The notes beneath the pieces are model-generated. The model was not told where the DNA came from. It ran no database searches and worked only from the letters and a program-made list of their open reading frames with translations. This document shows positions 58,518 to 64,000 of a DNA stretch of 64,000 nt, in pieces (the stretch's first letter is position 1; each line of letters starts with the position of its first letter). The DNA is taken from contig NZ_CP109000.1 of assembly GCF_036226605.1 (NCBI RefSeq), forward strand, positions 6,196,501 through 6,260,500, read 5' to 3'. Origin of the DNA: Streptomyces sp. NBC_00704. GTDB taxonomy: Bacteria; Actinomycetota; Actinomycetes; Streptomycetales; Streptomycetaceae. The translations under genes and the position numbers were made by a program.

Positions 58518-58691
58518 GAGGTCGACGAGCTGAGGACCAACGGGCTGGCGGGCTCCCCGGCCGAGGTCGTGGACAAGATCGGCCGCTACGCCGAGATCGG
58601 TGTGGAGCGGGTCTACCTCCAGCTCCTCGACCTGCACGACCTGGACCACCTGGAGCTGATCTCCGCCCAGGTACAGGCCCACCTGCCGTAG
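58518..58691 (+). pseudogene. 3' fragment of the LLM-class F420-dependent oxidoreductase
   Basis: The frame reads EVDELRTNGLAGSPAEVVDK, then IGRYAEIGVERVYLQLLDLH and DLDHLELISAQVQAHLP with a stop at 58689-58691. It is the last 57 residues of an F420-dependent LLM oxidoreductase and pairs with the 5' fragment at 56062-56166. It has no start codon and continues upstream into tape-measure sequence in another frame. The enzyme is therefore inactive in this strain. Confidence 0.8.
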
Positions 58692-58856
58692 CGCGACGCA
58701 GCGGACGGCGGACGGCGGACGGCGGACGGTGGAAGGTGGACGACAGACGGGGCGCCCCCCGGAGGACGTCCGCGTCACGGGCTCTGTGACACGGCTGTGA
58801 CCGGAACTATGGCTTCCGTCACAGTCGTGCGGCCGGGGCCCTGATGAGGTGGCCGG

Positions 58857-59870
58857 ATGCGCAGAACCGCCCCTCTCCTCCCGGCCCTCACCGCCGCCCT
58901 GCTGCTCACCGCGTGCGGAGCGGAACGTGCCGGCACCCACGACGGCGGCGTCGGCGCGAGCGGTTCGGCGCCGCGGACCGCTGTCTCCCAGCCCGCGGTG
59001 CACGGAGTGCGGATCACCTCGGTGACCATCCCGTCCGCCTCCGCCTCCGCCTCCGCCTCCGCCTCTCACTCCGTCTCCGCGAGCCCCGGTGCCGGGGGCG
59101 GCATGGTCCGGGCCGAGCCCCTGCCCACCGGAACCCCGGCCGGCTCGGCCGGCTCGGGCGTCTCGGCGGACTACGAGGTCGTCAACTCCACCGCCGGAGC
59201 CCTGACCTACACCGTGCTCTTCGTCTTCACCTCGGACGACGGCGGAGCCATGAGCAACCGCAAGGTGACCGTGGGCCCGGTCGGGCCGGGCCGGACGGTG
59301 CGCGGAACGGTGCGACCGGAACCCCTGCCGCCGGGAGCGCCGCCGGTGACCGGGGTGAAGGTCGCCGAGGTGACCAGCGTCCCCGCGGCCGAGGCGCCGG
59401 CCGAGGCGGACGCCTGCCCGCCCTCCGGAATCCGTGTCACGGCCGACGACGGCGACGCCGCCATGGGGCTGCGCGTGGTGGGACTGTTCCTGGAGAACTG
59501 CGGCGACCGGGACTACACCGTCAAGGGCTACCCGGGGCTGACCCTGCTGGACGACGACCGCCAGCCGGTCGACGGCGTCACGATCGTCCACGGCGGCGGG
59601 GGCATCGCCACCGTCACAGGGTTCGACGACCCGCCGCGCACCGTGACCCTGGCACCCGGCGAGCGGGCCACATCCGGCCTGATGTGGCGCAACACCACCG
59701 GCTTCGGCACGGCCGTGGGCGTCCCGTACGTCAGGGTGCGCGCCAGGCCGGACGCCGCGCCGGTGATGATCACCCCGCACCTCGACCTCGGCACCACCGG
59801 GAAGCTCGCCGTCAGCGCCTGGCGCGCGGCGGCGGAGCCGCAGGGGACCCGCGCCACCGCCTCCCCCTGA
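58857..59870 (+). CDS. DUF4232-domain lipoprotein
   Basis: A 337-residue exported protein. Signal peptide RTAPLLPALTAALLLTAC ends in a lipobox Cys. A linker follows with an SASASASASASHSVSAS tract encoded by TCC GCC repeats. Residues about 100-180 form one immunoglobulin-like domain (ADYEVVNSTAGALTYTVLFV). The DUF4232 domain begins around CPPSGIRVTADDGDAAMGLR and ends near WRAAAEPQ, with VGLFLENCGDRDYTVKGYPG and WRNTTGFG as landmarks. DUF4232 lipoproteins are numerous in Streptomyces and have no assigned function. The start is ATG 58857. Single gene, same strand as hen1 174 bases downstream. Confidence 0.88.
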   Translation: MRRTAPLLPALTAALLLTACGAERAGTHDGGVGASGSAPRTAVSQPAVHGVRITSVTIPSASASASASASHSVSASPGAGGGMVRAEPLPTGTPAGSAGSGVSADYEVVNSTAGALTYTVLFVFTSDDGGAMSNRKVTVGPVGPGRTVRGTVRPEPLPPGAPPVTGVKVAEVTSVPAAEAPAEADACPPSGIRVTADDGDAAMGLRVVGLFLENCGDRDYTVKGYPGLTLLDDDRQPVDGVTIVHGGGGIATVTGFDDPPRTVTLAPGERATSGLMWRNTTGFGTAVGVPYVRVRARPDAAPVMITPHLDLGTTGKLAVSAWRAAAEPQGTRATASP

Positions 59871-60044
59871 CGACCGTCCCCGTCCGCCCCCTCCCTCCGC
59901 CGCCCACACCGCGTCCGACCAGCCCGGACAGGCTCCCGGCGGCCGGAAATTCCCGGGTGCCGCAGGCCGGTTCTCGGTACGTTGTGCGGACGGGCGAGCG
60001 CGCTGCCGCTCCCGTTCCCATCCCACCTCTCCTAGGCGCCCACC

Positions 60045-61739
60045 GTGTTCCTGACCATCGGCACCACCGGCACCCCTGAACGCCCCGCGACCGATCTGGG
60101 CTTCCTGCTGCACAAGCATCCCGGCAAGTCCCAGGCGTTCTCCACCTCCTACGGAACGGCCCACGTCCTCTACCCCGAGGCCGACGCCGAGCGCTGCACG
60201 GCGGCGCTGCTGCTGGAGGTGGACGCCGTGGCGCTGGTCCGGCGCGGCAAGGGCAAGGGCCGCGGCGGCGCTCCCGACGCGGCTCTCGCCCAGTACGTCA
60301 ACGACCGCCCCTATGCGGCCTCCTCGCTGCTCGCGGTCGCGTTGAGCGGCGTGTTCTCCAGCGCGATGCGCGGTGTGTGCGCGGCGAGGCCCGAACTGCC
60401 GGCGCAACCGCGGCCGTTGCGGGTGGAGATACCGGCCCTGCCCGCGCGCGGCGGGCCCGCCCTGGTGCACGCCCTGTTCGAACCGCTCGGCTGGCGGGTG
60501 AGCGCCGAACCGGTGGCCCTCGACGCGCGGTTCCCGCAGTGGGGCGACTCGCGGTACGTGAGCCTGACGCTGGAGTCGGAGAAGCTCACCGTCGCCGAGA
60601 CCCTGCGTCAGCTGTACGTCCTGCTGCCGGTCCTCGACGACGCCAAGCACTACTGGGTGTCGGCCGACGAGGTCGACAAGCTGCTGCGCGCCGGTGAGGG
60701 CTGGCTGCCCGACCACCCCGAGCACAAGCTGATCACCAGCCGGTTCCTGTCCCGCCGCTGGTCGCTGACCCGGCAGGCGATGGAGCGGCTGGAGCTGGTC
60801 CGGCTCGCCGAGGCCGACGACAGCGAGGTCGAGGACATCGACAACGCCGTCGCGGCGGACGCCGAGACGCAGGAGAGGCCGACGCCGCTGGCCGAGCAGC
60901 GCCGCGAGGCGCTCGTCACGGCGCTGACCCGCGCCGGAGCCGCCCGCGTCCTCGACCTGGGCTGCGGGCAGGGCCAGTTGGTGCAGGCGCTGCTGAAGAA
61001 CCCGCGGTTCACCGAGATCGTCGGCGTCGACGTGTCGATGCGCGCGCTCACCGTCGCCGCGCGCCGGCTGAAGCTGGACCGCATGGGGGAGCGGCAGGCC
61101 TCCCGCGTCCAGCTGCTTCAGGGCTCGCTGGCGTACACGGACAGCCGGCTCAAGGGCTACGACGCGGCCGTGCTCAGCGAGGTGATCGAACACCTCGACC
61201 TGCCCCGGCTGCCCGCGCTGGAGTACGCCGTGTTCGGCTCGGCCCGTCCGCGCACGGTCCTGGTGACCACCCCGAACGTCGAGTACAACGTCCGCTGGGA
61301 GAGCCTCCCGGCCGGCCACGTCCGGCACGGCGACCACCGCTTCGAGTGGACCCGGCGGGAGTTCCGCGCCTGGGCGGCCGCGGTCGCCGGGCGGCACGGC
61401 TACGACGTCGCGTTCCTGCCCGTCGGACCGGACGAACCCGAGGTCGGCCCGCCCACCCAGATGGCCGTCTTCGAGAGGAAGGCGGCCGGCGCGGAGAACG
61501 AGGCCGCGCGGCGCGGGAACGCCGGGAACCGCGGCGGGACGACCGCGAAGACCGCGAAGACTGCGACGACCGGGACGACCGGGACGACCGGGAAGGCTGC
61601 GACGACCGGGATGAACGAGACGGGCGGGACCGACGAGACGAGCGGGACCGACGAGATGGGCGGGACGGACCAGATGGGCGAGACGGGCGAGACGGGCGAG
61701 ACGGGCGAGAAGGGCGAGAAGGAGGCGGAGGCGGCATGA
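60045..61739 (+). CDS. hen1: Hen1-type 3'-terminal RNA ribose 2'-O-methyltransferase
   Basis: A 564-residue enzyme of the bacterial RNA-repair operon. The N-terminal half (about 1-250), starting MFLTIGTTGTPERPATDLGF and LLHKHPGKSQAFSTSYGTAH, is the Hen1-specific domain that, in studied homologues, contacts Pnkp and activates its ligase. The methyltransferase has AARVLDLGCGQGQLVQALL (SAM loop, near 302-320), then the metal-binding E379, E382 and H383 in SEVIEHLD, and the fourth ligand H431 in GDHRFEWTRREFR. It 2'-O-methylates the 3' end of cleaved RNA so that repaired RNA resists a second cut. The last about 65 residues are a Thr/Gly/Glu/Lys repeat tail (TTGTTGTTG, GETGETGETGEK). ATG overlap (ATGA) with pnkp. 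The first ATG/GTG of this frame is at 60045 (GTG). Confidence 0.95.
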   Translation: MFLTIGTTGTPERPATDLGFLLHKHPGKSQAFSTSYGTAHVLYPEADAERCTAALLLEVDAVALVRRGKGKGRGGAPDAALAQYVNDRPYAASSLLAVALSGVFSSAMRGVCAARPELPAQPRPLRVEIPALPARGGPALVHALFEPLGWRVSAEPVALDARFPQWGDSRYVSLTLESEKLTVAETLRQLYVLLPVLDDAKHYWVSADEVDKLLRAGEGWLPDHPEHKLITSRFLSRRWSLTRQAMERLELVRLAEADDSEVEDIDNAVAADAETQERPTPLAEQRREALVTALTRAGAARVLDLGCGQGQLVQALLKNPRFTEIVGVDVSMRALTVAARRLKLDRMGERQASRVQLLQGSLAYTDSRLKGYDAAVLSEVIEHLDLPRLPALEYAVFGSARPRTVLVTTPNVEYNVRWESLPAGHVRHGDHRFEWTRREFRAWAAAVAGRHGYDVAFLPVGPDEPEVGPPTQMAVFERKAAGAENEAARRGNAGNRGGTTAKTAKTATTGTTGTTGKAATTGMNETGGTDETSGTDEMGGTDQMGETGETGETGEKGEKEAEAA

Positions 61740-64000
61740 ACGACATCCAGGTATCCGCGAAGGCGGGCCGCGTCCTGCCCGTCACCGATCTCTCCCTCGT
61801 CGTGCTCGTCGGCGCGTCCGGCTCCGGCAAGTCCACGTTCGCGCGGCGTCACTTCAAGCCCACCGAGGTCATCTCCTCCGACTTCTGCCGCGCTCTGGTC
61901 TCCGACGACGAGAACGACCAGAGCGCGACCCGGGACGCGTTCGACGTCCTGCACTACATCGCCGGCAAGCGGCTCGCCGCCGGCCGCCGCACGGTGGTCG
62001 ACGCCACGAGCGTGCAGTCCGACGCGCGCAAGCAGCTGATCGACCTGGCCAGGCAGCACGACGTGCTGCCCGTGGCCATCGTCCTGGACGTGCCGGAGGA
62101 GGTGTGCGCCGCACGCAACGCGGCACGCACCGACCGCGCCGACATGCCCCGCCGGGTCATCCAGCGCCACATCCGCGAACTGCGGCGCTCGCTGCGCCAC
62201 CTGGAGCGCGAGGGCTTCCGCAAGGTGCACGTCCTGCGGGGCGTCGAGGACGTCGAGAGCGCCTCGGTCGTCACCGAGAAGCGCTACAACGACCTGACCC
62301 ACCTCACCGGCCCCTTCGACATCATCGGCGACGTCCACGGCTGCTCCTCCGAACTGGAGTCGCTGCTGGGCAAGCTGGGCTATGCGGACGGCGTGCACCC
62401 CGAGGGCCGCCGGGCCGTCTTCGTCGGCGACCTCGTGGACCGGGGGCCCGACAGCCCCGGAGTGCTGCGGCGGGTGATGTCGATGGTCGCGTCCGGGAAC
62501 GCCCTGTGCGTCCCCGGCAACCACGAGAACAAGTACGGCCGGTACCTCAAGGGCCGCAACGTGCAGCACACCCACGGGCTCGCGGAGACCGTCGAGCAGA
62601 TGGAGGGCGAGAGCGAGGAGTTCCGCGCCGAGGTGCGCAGGTTCATCGACGCACTGGTCAGCCACTACGTCCTGGACGGCGGCCGACTCGTCGTCTGCCA
62701 CGCCGGCCTGCCGGAGAAGTACCACGGCCGCACCTCCGGCCGGGTCCGCTCCCACGCGCTCTACGGCGACACCACCGGCGAGACCGACGAGTTCGGCCTG
62801 CCGGTGCGCTACCCATGGGCGGAGGACTACCGGGGTCGCGCCGCCGTCGTCTACGGGCACACGCCGGTTCCCGAGGCGACCTGGCTGAACAACACGATCT
62901 GCCTGGACACCGGAGCCGTCTTCGGCGGCAGGCTGACCGCGCTGCGCTGGCCCGAACGCGAGCTGGTCGACGTGCCGGCCGAGCGGGTCTGGTACGAGCC
63001 GGCGAAGCCGCTGCGCTCCGAGGCGCCCGGCGGCCACGACGGCCGTCCGCTGGACCTGGCGGACGTGCACGGCAAGCGCGTCGTGGAGACCCGCTACGAG
63101 GGCCACAACCGGGTCTCCGTGCGCGAGGAGAACGCCGCGGCCGCCCTGGAGGTGATGAGCCGCTTCGCCGTCGACCCGCGCCTGCTGCCCTACCTGCCCC
63201 CGACGATGGCCCCCACGGCGACCAGCCGCGTGGACGGCTACCTGGAGCACCCGGCGGAGGCGTTCGCGCAGTACGCCGGCGACGGCGTCGCCCGGGTGGT
63301 GTGCGAGGAGAAGCACATGGGCTCCCGTGCGGTGGTCCTGGTCTGCCGCGACGCGGAGACGGCCCGCAGGCGCTTCGGCGTCGGCGGCGCCGGCGACGCG
63401 GGCGCGGCCGACGGCGGGGGAGGCCCCACCGGCTCCCTCTACACCCGTACCGGCCGCCCGTTCTTCGACGACGGGACGGTGACGGAGGAGGTCCTCGGCC
63501 GGGTGCGCACGGCGGTGGACGAGGCAGGCCTGTGGGCCGAACTGGACACCGACTGGCTGCTGCTGGACGCCGAGCTGATGCCGTGGTCGCTGAAGGCGTC
63601 GGGACTGCTGCGCTCGCAGTACGCGGCGGTCGGGGCCGCGTCGGGCGCGGTCCTCCCGGGTGCGCTGTCGGCCCTGGAGTCCGCCGCGGCCAGGGGCGTG
63701 GACGTCGGGGACCTGCTGTCGCGCCAGCGTGAACGCGCGTCGGACGCGGCCGCGTTCACCGAGGCCTACCGCCGCTACTGCTGGACGACCGACGGCCTGG
63801 ACGGCGTACGGCTGGCCCCGTTCCAGATCCTCGCCGTCCAGGGCCGCAGCCTCGCGGCGCTGCCGCACGACGAGCAGCTGTCGCTCCTGGACCGCCTGGT
63901 GGAGCACGACAACACGGGTCTGCTGCGGACCACCCGCCGCCTGTACGTCGACACGGGCGACGCCGGGTCGGTCGCGGCCGGCGTCGACTGGTGGCTGGAG
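61736..64000 (+). CDS. pnkp: polynucleotide kinase-phosphatase-ligase Pnkp, 3' end outside window
   Basis: 755 residues are visible; homologues have about 850, so only the last part of the ligase domain is missing. The 5'-OH kinase domain has Walker A GASGSGKST (residues 26-34) and the ARNAARTDRADMPRRVIQRH lid. The 2',3'-phosphatase is a binuclear metallophosphoesterase: GDVHG (198-202), GDLVDRGP, GNHENK and the late YGHTPVPE. The adenylyltransferase domain has motif I EEKHMGSRAV with nucleophile Lys526 and a SLYTRTGRPFF motif. Pnkp heals both ends of ribotoxin-cut RNA, and with Hen1 seals it. The start is ATG 61736, overlapping the hen1 stop. Confidence 0.95.
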   Translation, partial: MNDIQVSAKAGRVLPVTDLSLVVLVGASGSGKSTFARRHFKPTEVISSDFCRALVSDDENDQSATRDAFDVLHYIAGKRLAAGRRTVVDATSVQSDARKQLIDLARQHDVLPVAIVLDVPEEVCAARNAARTDRADMPRRVIQRHIRELRRSLRHLEREGFRKVHVLRGVEDVESASVVTEKRYNDLTHLTGPFDIIGDVHGCSSELESLLGKLGYADGVHPEGRRAVFVGDLVDRGPDSPGVLRRVMSMVASGNALCVPGNHENKYGRYLKGRNVQHTHGLAETVEQMEGESEEFRAEVRRFIDALVSHYVLDGGRLVVCHAGLPEKYHGRTSGRVRSHALYGDTTGETDEFGLPVRYPWAEDYRGRAAVVYGHTPVPEATWLNNTICLDTGAVFGGRLTALRWPERELVDVPAERVWYEPAKPLRSEAPGGHDGRPLDLADVHGKRVVETRYEGHNRVSVREENAAAALEVMSRFAVDPRLLPYLPPTMAPTATSRVDGYLEHPAEAFAQYAGDGVARVVCEEKHMGSRAVVLVCRDAETARRRFGVGGAGDAGAADGGGGPTGSLYTRTGRPFFDDGTVTEEVLGRVRTAVDEAGLWAELDTDWLLLDAELMPWSLKASGLLRSQYAAVGAASGAVLPGALSALESAAARGVDVGDLLSRQRERASDAAAFTEAYRRYCWTTDGLDGVRLAPFQILAVQGRSLAALPHDEQLSLLDRLVEHDNTGLLRTTRRLYVDTGDAGSVAAGVDWWLE

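Noticed and set aside
58692-58760. GGACGGC tandem units after the LLM 3' fragment
   Set aside because: A short simple repeat (about seven units) in a spacer; no role beyond slippage can be argued.

Overview
The window looks like Streptomyces or a very close actinomycete. Base composition is very high in G+C throughout, third codon positions are almost all G or C, GTG starts are common, and many adjacent genes overlap by four bases (ATGA or GTGA). Several families typical of Streptomyces are present: a DUF397/DUF5753-XRE pair, an orphan HATPase anti-sigma-type kinase, a DUF6766 protein and a SepF paralogue. All identifications come from reading the sequence; no database search was run.

Layout. 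1-4.3 kb: a truncated Atu4866-domain gene divergent from an MmyB-type regulator, an NADP-dependent oxidoreductase divergent from a TetR regulator, a C-terminal scrap of an RNA methyltransferase, and an RHH-antitoxin/Doc-toxin module. 4.7-9.7 kb: a UDP-glucuronate decarboxylase-like epimerase, a carbamoyltransferase and a family 2 glycosyltransferase whose frame runs without a stop into a lipoprotein, followed by small membrane proteins. 9.8-16.8 kb: flavodoxin-like reductase, XRE/DUF397 pair, HATPase protein, and a PadR regulator divergent from a MacB-like ABC exporter. 17-19.9 kb: molybdate transporter modABC (minus strand). 20.3-21.7 kb: a PAP2 phosphatase running into tandem DNA repeats.

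21.7-49.5 kb is one minus-strand exopolysaccharide operon of 21 tightly packed genes. It starts at about 49.5 kb with a polyprenyl-phosphate sugar-1-phosphate transferase. It then encodes a GDP-mannose/UDP-glucose dehydrogenase, a glycosyltransferase, two Wzz-like chain-length/tyrosine-kinase-type membrane proteins, an asparagine synthase, a fused dehydrogenase/Gfo-Idh oxidoreductase, a heparinase II/III-like protein, a secreted beta-helix lipoprotein, a Wzy-like polymerase and a second glycosyltransferase. Next come a deoxysugar block (C-methyltransferase, nucleotidyltransferase, PIG-L deacetylase, epimerase, DUF4910 hydrolase), the flippase, a third glycosyltransferase, a pyruvyltransferase, RfbC and a PLP aminotransferase. 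Together these describe a Wzx/Wzy-type polymer that probably carries uronic or amidated, deoxy and pyruvylated sugars. Four identical perfect hairpins sit in the leader of this operon.

49.9-56 kb: gene-poor, repeat-rich DNA, a GvpU-like orphan, sepF, an AAA-type ATPase coupled to a MazG-like pyrophosphohydrolase, a perfect palindrome enclosing a DnaA-box-like sequence, and a DUF6099-like protein. 56.0-58.7 kb: an F420-dependent LLM oxidoreductase gene cut in two by a wrecked prophage, of which only the large serine integrase and a piece of tape-measure coiled coil remain; the middle of the host gene is gone. 58.8-64 kb: a DUF4232 lipoprotein and then hen1-pnkp, the bacterial RNA-repair operon; pnkp runs off the window end.
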